Origin: Streptomyces phaeofaciens
GTDB taxonomy: Bacteria; Actinomycetota; Actinomycetes; Streptomycetales; Streptomycetaceae
Assembly: GCF_014648915.1 (NCBI RefSeq)
Contig: NZ_BMSA01000007.1
Coordinates: 226,901 to 290,900 of the forward strand
Direction of reading: 5' to 3'
DNA length: 64,000 nucleotides
Under the pieces are notes generated by a model, which did not search any database, was not told the DNA's origin, and worked only from the letters and a program-made list of their open reading frames with translations. Shown piece by piece: positions 56,904-64,000 of this stretch. How positions within the stretch are numbered: position 1 is the stretch's first letter; each line of letters starts with the position of its first letter. Position numbers and translations under genes: made by a program.

Positions 56904-57271
56904 CGCTCGTCACCCTCCAGGAGCCGGCGCAGGAGCTTCTCGTCGCCGGGGTTGAGCTGGGCGACGAAGCGGGCCAGGACCGTCTCGCGGTCGGTGTCCC
57001 GGTCGAGTTCGGTGTGCATGCGCCGGGCGGTCAGGCCGGGGGCGTCCTGCACGGGGAAGTAGGCGTAGCCGCGACCGTGTCGCTCGCGGCTGACGAGGCC
57101 CTTTTCGTGCAGACGGATCAGTATCGTCGCCACCGTCGTGCGGGCCAGGCCGGAGTCGAGTCCGGTCTGCACCCGTCCAGGCGTGAGAGGGGACCCTGCG
57201 GCCCACAGCACGGCCATGACGGCGGCTTCGAGCTCGCCGGCCGGCCGCCTCTCGTCCCTCGCGTCGGTCAT
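56900..57271 (-). CDS. BlaI/MecI/CopY family repressor
   Basis: A 123-residue winged-helix repressor. GELEAAVMAVLWAAGSPLTP, then LARTTVATILIRLHEKGLVS is the recognition helix region and RERHGRGYAYFPV the wing. The C-terminal dimerisation part is short and charged. ATG 57271 was chosen; an in-frame ATG five codons upstream is possible. Two operator-like palindromes lie 27-60 bases upstream, between it and the DedA gene, so it should control itself and the divergent operon. Confidence 0.92.
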   Translation of the reverse strand: MTDARDERRPAGELEAAVMAVLWAAGSPLTPGRVQTGLDSGLARTTVATILIRLHEKGLVSRERHGRGYAYFPVQDAPGLTARRMHTELDRDTDRETVLARFVAQLNPGDEKLLRRLLEGDER

Positions 57272-57297
57272 GGGAACGTTCCTCACTCCATCATCGT

Positions 57298-57330
57298 CTA
57301 CAGTTCAGTAGACCGTCTACAGAATTGTAG
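57298..57330. promoter_or_regulatory. Two BlaI-type operators
   Basis: CTAC-AGTTCA-GTAG (57298-57311) and CTAC-AGAATT-GTAG (57317-57330) are two 14-bp palindromes with identical CTAC/GTAG ends, 19 bases centre to centre. This is the form of BlaI/MecI operators (TAC-n-GTA). They lie in the divergent promoter region. Confidence 0.75.
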
Positions 57331-57395
57331 TCGGTTGTCGGGCGCCGCCGTCACGCCGCATCCGACGGCCGGGAAGAACGATGAAGGGGCTCTCG

Positions 57396-58067
57396 ATGAT
57401 TACCACAGCCATGCACCTATCGTCGCAGCTTGCCGTCAATGTGCTGGATGCCCGGTCTCTGCTGTCGGCCTTCGGCGTGTTGGGCGTGGGTGTGGTGCTG
57501 TTCGCCGAGACCGGGCTGCTGATCGGCTTCTTCCTCCCGGGCGACTCGCTCCTGTTCACGGCCGGTCTGCTGTGCACCGGCACCGCCGACCGCGGTCTGA
57601 AGCTGTCGCTCGCCCCGCTCCTGATCGCGGCGGCGGCAGGGGCCCTGGCCGGTTCGCAGTGCGGATATCTCCTGGGCCGCAGAGCCGGCGGCGCCCTGCT
57701 CGCACGGAGCCGCTCGGCCCGTCTGCACGAGGGGGCGAAACGGACCGAGGAGCTGCTGGAGCGTTACGGGTATGCGAAGGCGATCGTGCTGGCCCGCTTC
57801 GTTCCGGTGGTGCGCACGGTCCTGAACCCGATGGCGGGCGCCCTGCGGGTGCCGGTGCGGACGTTCACCGTCTGGCAGGTGGCCGGTGGGCTGGTGTGGA
57901 GTCTGGGTCTCACGCTGGCGGGGTATGCACTGGGTTCCTCGGTGCCGAACGTGGACCGGTATCTGCTGCCGATGGTGGCGGTGATCGTGGCCCTGTCGCT
58001 GATTCCGGTGGCCTCCGAGGTGTACCGCTCGCGGCGTGCCGCGAAGGCGCAGGAGGCACGCGGATGA
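57396..58067 (+). CDS. DedA family membrane protein
   Basis: About 223 residues. DedA/SNARE-associated family: FAETGLLIGFFLPGDSLLFT is the first signature, RFVPVVRTVLNPMAGALRVP the second, followed by membrane helices. Recent work assigns several DedA proteins to undecaprenyl-phosphate flipping. AAGGGG lies six bases before ATG 57396; ATG 57381 (MKGLS) is the alternative. First gene of the operon with two PAP2 phosphatases and a two-component pair. Confidence 0.9.
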   Translation: MITTAMHLSSQLAVNVLDARSLLSAFGVLGVGVVLFAETGLLIGFFLPGDSLLFTAGLLCTGTADRGLKLSLAPLLIAAAAGALAGSQCGYLLGRRAGGALLARSRSARLHEGAKRTEELLERYGYAKAIVLARFVPVVRTVLNPMAGALRVPVRTFTVWQVAGGLVWSLGLTLAGYALGSSVPNVDRYLLPMVAVIVALSLIPVASEVYRSRRAAKAQEARG

Positions 58068-58672
58068 TCCTCGCCCTCGACGGATCGTCGGTCGACGGCG
58101 CGGCCTACACAGATGTGGTGAACCTCGCCGGACAGGCTCCTGCCTGGCTGGACGACGCCGTGGCGGCGTGGTCGACGTACGGGCTCGCCCTGTTCGCGAT
58201 ACTCATGGCCGTTGGCTGGTGGCACGCCCGACGAAGGGGCAGCGCCGCCTCGGTGACTGCGCTCGCCGTGCCGTTCGTCGTGGTCCTGGCCTACGGGGTG
58301 GACGCGGTCCTGAAGCTACTCGTGCGCGAGGACCGGCCGTGCCAGAGCCTACGGGTGACCACCCTCGAGGCATGTCCGGCGCCCGGGGACTGGTCCTTCC
58401 CCAGCAACCACGCGGCCATCGCCGCCGCGGCAGCCGTCGCACTGCTGTTCGTCTCCCGTCGCCTCGGTTCCGTGGCCGTCGTGGCCGCCGCCGTCATGGC
58501 GGTCTCGCGGGTCTGGGTCGGCGCCCACTACCCCCACGACGTCCTGACGGGGTGCGCGGTGGGCGCACTCACCGCGCTGCTCGCCATGTCGGCTCTGCGC
58601 AGGCGCACGGAGGCCCTTGCTGTACGGCTCGCGGCGACCCACCTGCGACCGCTGCTGGCGGTGGAGTCATGA
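58064..58672 (+). CDS. PAP2-type phosphatase, first
   Basis: A 202-residue membrane phosphatase. The three catalytic blocks are KLLVREDRPC, FPSNHAAIAAAAA and SRVWVGAHYPHDVLTGC, in a five- to six-helix PAP2 fold. Candidate substrates are undecaprenyl pyrophosphate or lipid phosphates. Coupled to DedA by ATGA and to the next PAP2 gene by ATGA. Confidence 0.92.
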   Translation: MILALDGSSVDGAAYTDVVNLAGQAPAWLDDAVAAWSTYGLALFAILMAVGWWHARRRGSAASVTALAVPFVVVLAYGVDAVLKLLVREDRPCQSLRVTTLEACPAPGDWSFPSNHAAIAAAAAVALLFVSRRLGSVAVVAAAVMAVSRVWVGAHYPHDVLTGCAVGALTALLAMSALRRRTEALAVRLAATHLRPLLAVES

Positions 58673-59457
58673 GGCGCGGCGACACCTCCGAACTGGCCGG
58701 CACCTGCGGACTCGGCGCATGGACGGCGTTCGGTGTGCTGACCATGGTCGTGGTGGGCCGCGACGGCATACCACTCTTCGCCGACAGCGGCCTCCTGTCG
58801 TGGTCCGTCGGCCACCGGCCGGACGTGGCGGTGGCGTTCGCCCGCGCGCTGACCGCCACCGGGACAGGCGTCGTCCCGTTCGCGCTGGCCGCGCTGGCCG
58901 GAATCATCGTCGGCCGCACCCTCCGGCAACGGACGCTTGCCGTCGCGCTCTGCCTGGGCTGCCTCGGGGCCGGACAGACACTGCGGTACGCGGTGATGGA
59001 GCTCGTCGCCCGGCCCCGGCCGCCCCAGGCGGACTGGGAAACGCATGCCTCGGGATGGGCGTTCCCGTCCGGCCATACCAGCACGGCGGCGCTCACCGCG
59101 GGCCTGCTGATCATCGCCGTCTGCGTGCGGAGGCCACGCGGCAGGACCCCACTGGTCCTGATCATCAGCGGCTGGGGTGCTTCGGTCGGGCTGACCCGCG
59201 TCTACCTCGGGGTGCACTGGTTTTCCGACGTCGTCGGCGGCTGGCTGTTCGCCCTTGGCTGGCTGGGCCTGTGCCTGTGCGCCTCGGCCTGGTGGCTGCC
59301 GGAACGATGGACCCCCGGTACCACGGACACGGACACAGCGAGCGGGACAACAGGCGCCACGGGCACCGCAGAAAACCAAACGGACCCGGCACGAGAACAG
59401 AGGGAGCATCATGCGCCAGACGATCCTGGTCGTCGAGGACGATCACGCCCTGCGTGA
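58669..59457 (+). CDS. PAP2-type phosphatase, second
   Basis: A 262-residue PAP2 protein. Catalytic blocks: VARPRPP (with an arginine-rich lead rather than the usual K-x6-RP lysine), FPSGHTSTAALTAG and TRVYLGVHWFSDVVGGW. A long polar tail (TDTDTASGTTGATGT) extends past the last helix and overlaps the response regulator gene by 47 bases. Two PAP2 paralogues in one operon may divide substrates or sides of the membrane. Confidence 0.9.
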   Translation: MRRGDTSELAGTCGLGAWTAFGVLTMVVVGRDGIPLFADSGLLSWSVGHRPDVAVAFARALTATGTGVVPFALAALAGIIVGRTLRQRTLAVALCLGCLGAGQTLRYAVMELVARPRPPQADWETHASGWAFPSGHTSTAALTAGLLIIAVCVRRPRGRTPLVLIISGWGASVGLTRVYLGVHWFSDVVGGWLFALGWLGLCLCASAWWLPERWTPGTTDTDTASGTTGATGTAENQTDPAREQREHHAPDDPGRRGRSRPA

Positions 59458-60073
59458 CGTGCTGATGCGCGGACTGCGCGACGAGGACTTCGGCACTGTG
59501 GCCGCGCCGAACGGCGCCACCGCCCTGCGACTGGCCACCGCCGACGTCTCCGCCGCCGTACTCGACATCGGACTGCCCGACGCCGACGGACGGGACGTGT
59601 GCCAGGCGATGCGCGCGAACGGATTCCTCTCCCCCGTAATCTTCCTGACCGCCCATCACCGACTGGCCGACCGACTGTCCGGGTTCTCGGCCGGAGGCGA
59701 CGACTACCTGCCCAAGCCCTTTCATCTCGCCGAACTCGCGGCCCGCCTGCGGGCAGCCCTCAGACGGGCCGTGCCGCCGCCTGCCGCCACGGCAGGAGAC
59801 CTGGCACTGGACGCCGTCCGGCACATGGTCAGCGTGCGAGGCACCCGGGTCGATCTGACCCCGACCGAGTTCCGTCTTCTGGCCGCGCTCATGGCGGCTT
59901 CCGGCGGTATCGTGCGCCGCCGCGAGCTGGTCCGGGCGGCCTGGCCCGAGGGCGCCCAGGTCCACGAGAACACCCTCGACCAGTACCTGACCCGACTGCG
60001 CCGCAAGCTGCGCGAGGTGGGCAGCGACCGGACGATCAGCACGGCCCGCGGTATCGGCCACCGCCTGTCATGA
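59411..60073 (+). CDS. OmpR-family response regulator
   Basis: A 220-residue regulator. Receiver: ILVVEDDHALRDVLMRGLRD, phospho-acceptor in AAVLDIGLPDADGRD, Lys in DDYLPKPFHLAELA. Winged helix: LTPTEFRLLAALMAASGGIV, ENTLDQYLTRLRRKLREVG, TARGIGHRLS. AGGGAG precedes the ATG. Cotranscribed with the DedA/PAP2 genes and coupled to the kinase by ATGA. Confidence 0.94.
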   Translation: MRQTILVVEDDHALRDVLMRGLRDEDFGTVAAPNGATALRLATADVSAAVLDIGLPDADGRDVCQAMRANGFLSPVIFLTAHHRLADRLSGFSAGGDDYLPKPFHLAELAARLRAALRRAVPPPAATAGDLALDAVRHMVSVRGTRVDLTPTEFRLLAALMAASGGIVRRRELVRAAWPEGAQVHENTLDQYLTRLRRKLREVGSDRTISTARGIGHRLS

Positions 60074-61449
60074 GTGGTATCCGCCCCCGGCTGCGGCCTG
60101 CCATGACCGCCCTCCTCCACCGTCCGGCACCCCGCACACTGCGCGGCCGCCTCTCACTGGTGGCCCTCACCACGGCCACGCTGCTGATGCTGGTCCTCAC
60201 CGTCGCCTTCAACGCCGTGGCCGGCCACCGCCTTCAGCACCAGGCGGACGACGAACTGCGCACCCGCGCGGCCGCCGTCGCCACGACCATCGACACCAGC
60301 GGCACGACAGTTCGCGTCCTGGAGACCTCCAACGACGAACTCCTCGACACCAACGTCTGGATCTACGCCGGCCGCCGCCTTCTGGAATTGCCGCCGAACG
60401 CCGGCCCTCTGACCCGCGTCGCCGACTCACTGGCCAGGCACGGCGGGCAGCGGTGCGTCACCGCCGACGTCGACGGCCCCCTCCGGCTGTGCTCCCAGCC
60501 CGTGTCCGGAGACAGGAGCGAGGCCACTGTCGTTACCGCGCTCGACCTGTCCCCCTACCGGAGTTCGGCCGACACCCTCCTCCTGGGATCGCTGGCTCTG
60601 GACGTCGTGATGCTCGCCTGCACCTACGCCCTGACACGGCTCGCGGTAGGCCGCGCGCTGCGCCCCGTCCGCACGATGACCGACCAGGCCACCCAGTGGA
60701 GCGCCGTCGCCTCCGAAGAACGCTTCGCCAGCATGCGCCACCCGGCGGAACTCGCCCGCCTCGGCACGTCGCTGGACGCGATACTGGACCGCATCCGCAC
60801 CCTTCTGCGCCACGAGCGGCAGCTCACCGGGGAGCTCTCGCACGAGCTGCGCACGCCCCTGAGCCGGATCATCGCCGAACTCGACTGGTGGCAGACCCGC
60901 CCCCGCACGGCCGACCAGACCCACGCCACCCACCAGGTCATCGCCGATGCCGCCGAGTCCATGCGCACCATCTGCGACACCCTTCTCGACGACGCCAGGG
61001 GCGGCACCCTCACCGCTCCCGGCACCGCCGAGGTCGTGCCCACGCTACAGCGGCTCGCCGAAGTCCTGGCCCCGCCGCGCCACTTGACCCTCGGCACCGA
61101 GTGCCCGCGCATGAAGGCCGGAGTCGCACCCGCCCTCCTCGAACGCATCGTCAGCCCGCTGCTCACCAACGCCTGCCGCTACGCCCGCTCCAGCATCGCC
61201 GTCCGCGCATACCACGTACCCGACGGCGTATGCATCGACGTCATCGACGACGGGCCCGGCGTACTGCCCCCGTTCGCCGGACAGCTCTTCGAGCCCGGTC
61301 GACGTGGGGATCCGGGCGACGGACACCACGGCGCGGGCCTCGGACTGCCGCTGGCGCGACGCCTCGCACGCAGCGTCGGCGGCGAGGTGACGTACGACCC
61401 CGCGCACACCCCCGGGGCACGATTCGTCGTCAGCCTGCCTGCCGGGTGA
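60070..61449 (+). CDS. Sensor histidine kinase
   Basis: A 459-residue kinase. Two membrane helices (about residues 30-52 and 175-197) flank a sensor of about 120 residues; HAMP, H-box LTGELSHELRTPLSRIIAEL, N-box SPLLTNACRYARSSIAVRAY, and G-box GAGLGLPLARRLARSVGGEV follow. Partner of the preceding regulator. A role in sensing envelope or lipid-carrier state is inferred from the operon. Confidence 0.93.
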   Translation: MSGIRPRLRPAMTALLHRPAPRTLRGRLSLVALTTATLLMLVLTVAFNAVAGHRLQHQADDELRTRAAAVATTIDTSGTTVRVLETSNDELLDTNVWIYAGRRLLELPPNAGPLTRVADSLARHGGQRCVTADVDGPLRLCSQPVSGDRSEATVVTALDLSPYRSSADTLLLGSLALDVVMLACTYALTRLAVGRALRPVRTMTDQATQWSAVASEERFASMRHPAELARLGTSLDAILDRIRTLLRHERQLTGELSHELRTPLSRIIAELDWWQTRPRTADQTHATHQVIADAAESMRTICDTLLDDARGGTLTAPGTAEVVPTLQRLAEVLAPPRHLTLGTECPRMKAGVAPALLERIVSPLLTNACRYARSSIAVRAYHVPDGVCIDVIDDGPGVLPPFAGQLFEPGRRGDPGDGHHGAGLGLPLARRLARSVGGEVTYDPAHTPGARFVVSLPAG

Positions 61450-61580
61450 GCTCTCTTCAACCTCATGGTGTGAGTCTGACCCTGGCTCGTCTCGCAGTGC
61501 CGGTGTGGGTGCACAGTCGCAGCTTCTCAACAAGTCGTCTCACCCTCGTGTCACCTGCGTACAACCCACACCACATGACG

Positions 61581-61609
61581 CCTGCGGTACCCGCTCGCGC
61601 GGGGACGAC
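61581..61609. repeat. Solitary 29-base type I-E CRISPR-repeat-like element
   Basis: The 3' two-thirds, CCCGCTCGCGCGGGGACGAC, closely resembles common actinobacterial type I-E repeats (as I recall them), while the 5' third is divergent. No second copy occurs about 61 bases on either side, and no cas gene is in the window. Confidence 0.35.
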
Positions 61610-61681
61610 GGTGTAGTGCGTGCAGCTGCAAGGCGGAGGAGGTAGTCGACGCGGTGGGGTCTCGGTGAGGGTGAGTTCCTT

Positions 61682-61915
61682 GCGCGGCCCCGGGAGCAGC
61701 GGCCGGGAGCGCCTCGCACGAGCGGGCCGGAGTGAAAGCGGTCGGCCGGGCGGCGGGCTGTCCCGCCGGTGGATCAGGACGCCGGGTCCCGGTGGCGGCG
61801 CAGCAGGTACGCGATCGCGCAGCGCAGGCAGTCGGTGTCCGTGTCCACCGTCCGGGCTGAGGCGCTGTGGCACAACGCGCCGCCCGAGCTGTGCTCCCGG
61901 CGTGTCCGCTCGCAG
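61682..61915. repeat. Long direct repeat, copy 2, carrying a truncated gene (minus strand 61774-61915)
   Basis: Nearly identical to 33298-33533. It preserves the last about 47 codons of the hypothetical protein (ERTRREHSSGGALCH; DCLRCAIAYLLRRHRDP) and breaks off exactly where the transposase fragment begins, so this gene copy is a truncated pseudogene. Confidence 0.88.
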
Positions 61916-62052
61916 TGTTCTCCCAGGCTGCCGATACCTTCCCGCGCCTGCGGCACGTGTGGGCGGACCAGGGTTATCGCGGTGCCGACTTCCACGACTG
62001 GGCACGGGAGGCCACCGGTATCACCGTGGAGATCGTGCAGCGCCACGTCTAA
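61915..62052 (+). pseudogene. IS5-type transposase fragment
   Basis: About 45 codons: AADTFPRLRHVWADQGYRGA and DFHDWAREATGITVEIVQR are the region around the second catalytic Asp of IS5-family DDE transposases. Both ends of the gene are missing; the frame ends artificially in HV and stop. Confidence 0.8.
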
Positions 62053-62057
62053 GGGCG

Positions 62058-63807
62058 TGCAGATCATTAACTCGTAGCTTTTCGCTCGGTGGGTCGTTGG
62101 TCTGACATGAGCGGGTTAGAAAGACAACAGGCTGTCCTGGCAGCCAAGTTCGAGGCAATTCTGCCGCACCTCGACGAGCGGCAGCGTCGCTTGTTGATGG
62201 GGGCGGAGGCCCAGTTCCTCGGCCACGGCGGGATCCGAGCAGTCGCCCGCGCCGTCGGTGTCCGTGAGGCCACTGTCGCTGTCGGAGTCCGGGAACTCGA
62301 CTCCGGAGAGGCCCCGTTGGGACGCATCCGCCGGCCCGGCGCTGGCCGCAAACGCGTCGTCGACCGGAACCCGGCCGTTCGGGAGGCACTCCTCACGCTG
62401 GTCGAGCCCGACGTCCGCGGAGATCCCATGTCGCCGCTGCGCTGGACCACCAAATCCACCCGCAAGCTCGCCGAGCAGCTGACCCGGCAGGGCCACCGGA
62501 TCTGCGCGGACACGGTGGGCGACCTCCTGCGCGAGGAGGGCTTCAGCCTGCAGAGCAACGCCAAGACCCTGGAAGGCAAGCAGCACCCCGACCGGGACGC
62601 ACAGTTCCACTACCTCAACGAGCAGGCCCGCGACCACCAGGACTGCAGGGCTCCGGTGATCAGCGTGGACACGAAGAAGAAGGAACTGGTCGGCCCGTTC
62701 AAGAACAACGGCCGTGAATGGGAGCCGAGAGGCGAGCCGGTGCGGGTCGACACCCACGACTTCCCCGACCGCGAGCTGGGCAGGGCGGTGCCCTACGGCA
62801 TCTACGACGTCGCCGCGAACACCGGCTGGGTCAACGTGGGCACCGACCACGACACCGCCGCGTTCGCCGTCGAATCGATCCGCCGCTGGTGGAACGGAGC
62901 AGGGCGGGCCGCCTACCCGACGGCCGGCCAGCTGCTGATCACCGCCGACGCCGGCGGCTCCAACGGATATCGCACCCGCACCTGGAAGACCGAACTCGCC
63001 CGGTTCGCCGCCGAGGCTGGCCTGGCCGTCACCGTCTGCCACCTGCCTCCCGGCACTTCGAAGTGGAACCGGATCGAGCACCGGCTGTTCTCCCACATCA
63101 CCATGAACTGGCGTGGAAGGCCCCTGACCAGCCACGAAGTCATCGTCCAGAGCATCGCCGCGACCACCACCAGGACCGGCCTGACCGTTCACGCCGAACT
63201 CGACACCAACCCCTATCCCACCGGCGTCCAGGTCAGTGATGACGAACTTGCCGCCCTGCCGCTCACCCGGCACCGCTTCCACGGCGACTGGAACTACACC
63301 CTCCACCCCCGGCACCCGCGGGACACGACGGCGGTCAACAACATCCCGGACCAGGCCCCGGCGAACAGGCTGGATCACCTCACGCGGCGTTCGCTGCAGG
63401 ACCCGGAACTGACCGGGATGACCCGCCAACGGCTCAGCGAGCTCATCGACGCGCTGACTCCAGGGCTGGAGGCTCAACGCGAGCAAGTGCTCCGCGCACG
63501 TCGTGGTCACGAGCGTCTGGTCGCACCGGGCACAGGTGCCAAAGCCAAGCTCATCCCAGCCGACCGGATCCTGGTCACCGTGCTCCACCTGCGCAAACTC
63601 GCCACCATGGACCTCCTGGGCCAACTGTTCGGCGTCTCCGCCGTGACCATCTGCCGAGCGAGCCAGGAAATTCGCCCACTCCTCGAAGCACACGGCCACC
63701 GCATCGGTGCCTCCACCGCCCGCTTCCGCACACCAGCCGACATCACGACGTTCCTAGCTTCCGACCTGACCTAAAACAAGATCAAGAAGACAAGTTAATG
63801 ATCTGCA
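62058..63807 (+). mobile_element. ISAzo13-type insertion sequence, apparently complete
   Basis: Bounded by terminal inverted repeats TGCAGATCATTAACT (62058-62072) and its complement AGTTAATGATCTGCA (63793-63807), 15 of 15 matching, about 1750 bp in total, with one transposase gene. No target duplication is obvious at the flanks. It sits six bases past the end of the IS5-type fragment, so insertions have piled up here. Confidence 0.8.
62107..63774 (+). CDS. ISAzo13-family transposase
   Basis: A 555-residue transposase. An N-terminal helix-turn-helix (GHGGIRAVARAVGVREATVA), a DDE-type core (APVISVDTKKKELVGPFKNN; LLITADAGGSNGYRTRTWK; LPPGTSKWNRIEHRLFSHIT with the final acidic residue in NRIEH), and an extra C-terminal part of about 120 residues (RILVTVLHLRKLATMDLLGQ, then LFGVSAVTICRASQEI) that looks like a second helix-turn-helix. 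ATG 62107 is preferred to GTG 62089. It appears intact. Confidence 0.88.
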   Translation: MSGLERQQAVLAAKFEAILPHLDERQRRLLMGAEAQFLGHGGIRAVARAVGVREATVAVGVRELDSGEAPLGRIRRPGAGRKRVVDRNPAVREALLTLVEPDVRGDPMSPLRWTTKSTRKLAEQLTRQGHRICADTVGDLLREEGFSLQSNAKTLEGKQHPDRDAQFHYLNEQARDHQDCRAPVISVDTKKKELVGPFKNNGREWEPRGEPVRVDTHDFPDRELGRAVPYGIYDVAANTGWVNVGTDHDTAAFAVESIRRWWNGAGRAAYPTAGQLLITADAGGSNGYRTRTWKTELARFAAEAGLAVTVCHLPPGTSKWNRIEHRLFSHITMNWRGRPLTSHEVIVQSIAATTTRTGLTVHAELDTNPYPTGVQVSDDELAALPLTRHRFHGDWNYTLHPRHPRDTTAVNNIPDQAPANRLDHLTRRSLQDPELTGMTRQRLSELIDALTPGLEAQREQVLRARRGHERLVAPGTGAKAKLIPADRILVTVLHLRKLATMDLLGQLFGVSAVTICRASQEIRPLLEAHGHRIGASTARFRTPADITTFLASDLT

Positions 63808-64000
63808 TGTGCTAACTGATGGTTTCAGAATGAGGTCGCGAGCGTATGGGGCGCCGCCGGATGAGGCGAGGGCCTGTCCGGTCTGCCCCATGCAGTTCTG
63901 TCTCACGGCCTGACCCACGACGGCCGGCAGCCGTGCAGGCTCAACCGGTCGGCCTAGCCACTGTGCATAGTGTGCTCATGGATCGATTCGTGGGTCAGGG
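63808..64000. other. Window end, no supported gene
   Basis: Under 200 bases. An ATG at 63978 (MDRFVGQ) may open a gene that continues past the window, but this is too short to support. Confidence 0.3.

Larger units (their letters stand above)
61450..62057. other. Gene-free stretch of debris before the insertion sequence
   Basis: No intact gene. It holds a single CRISPR-repeat-like element (61581-61609), a duplicated 3' fragment of the small hypothetical gene (61682-61915) and a transposase fragment (61915-62052), each listed separately. Confidence 0.7.

Overview
The window looks like a piece of a Streptomyces chromosome. Base composition is very GC-rich with strong third-position GC bias, GTG starts and ATGA/GTGA stop-start overlaps are frequent, and the gene families are typical streptomycete ones. 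The order aceA-aceB-hydroxyacyl-CoA dehydrogenase-metE, with ramB divergent, matches what I recall of the Streptomyces glyoxylate/methionine locus. No species call is possible from the sequence alone.

Layout. 1-2.4 kb: end of a B12-dependent methylmalonyl-CoA mutase plus its GTPase MeaB. 2.4-3.7 kb: a cbtBA cobalt transporter pair under a cobalamin riboswitch. 3.7-5.8 kb: a LysR regulator divergent from a DMT exporter. 5.9-10 kb: a glycosyltransferase/methyltransferase fusion, a secreted collagen-like protein, and rmlC and rmlA of dTDP-rhamnose synthesis. 10.1-12.2 kb: a large HEAT-repeat protein. 12.2-15.5 kb: a decayed accessory stretch that begins at a truncated tRNA-Ser and holds one hypothetical gene, one small regulator and gene debris. 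15.6-22.8 kb: a compact cluster of paralogues of cytoplasmic peptidoglycan-precursor enzymes (MurC-like, MurF, D-Ala-D-Ala-ligase-like) with a serine-racemase-like PLP enzyme, a C39-like cysteine peptidase, a HATPase and a tiny membrane protein. 22.8-28.5 kb: ramB, aceA, aceB and a 3-hydroxyacyl-CoA dehydrogenase. 28.6-33.2 kb: a cobalamin riboswitch followed by metE, metF and a dihydropteroate synthase that resembles Sul-type sulfonamide-resistant enzymes. 33.4-35.1 kb: a small hypothetical gene and a second riboswitch-cbtB-cbtA unit. 35.1-40.2 kb: a valine-degradation operon whose first gene (mmsA) is cut off. 40.2-42.5 kb: a cut-off PLP-enzyme gene and a MATE exporter. 42.5-55.2 kb: membrane proteins and two ABC-transporter/two-component systems. 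55.3-55.9 kb: remains of a further two-component pair. 56-61.4 kb: a BlaI/M56 pair divergent from a DedA-PAP2-PAP2-response regulator-histidine kinase operon. 61.4-64 kb: a duplicated gene fragment, transposase debris and an apparently complete ISAzo13-type insertion sequence.

How it fits together. Cobalt and B12 link several parts. Three cobalamin riboswitches (two on cbtBA copies, one on metE) share the window with a B12-dependent mutase. Valine breakdown gives propionyl-CoA, which the mutase would channel to succinyl-CoA, and the glyoxylate genes handle acetyl-CoA. Cell-envelope functions form a second theme: the Mur/Ddl cluster, the collagen-like/rhamnose genes, and the BlaI-controlled DedA/PAP2 operon, which looks like an undecaprenyl-phosphate recycling unit. 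All functional statements rest on sequence motifs and family recall; no database search was run.
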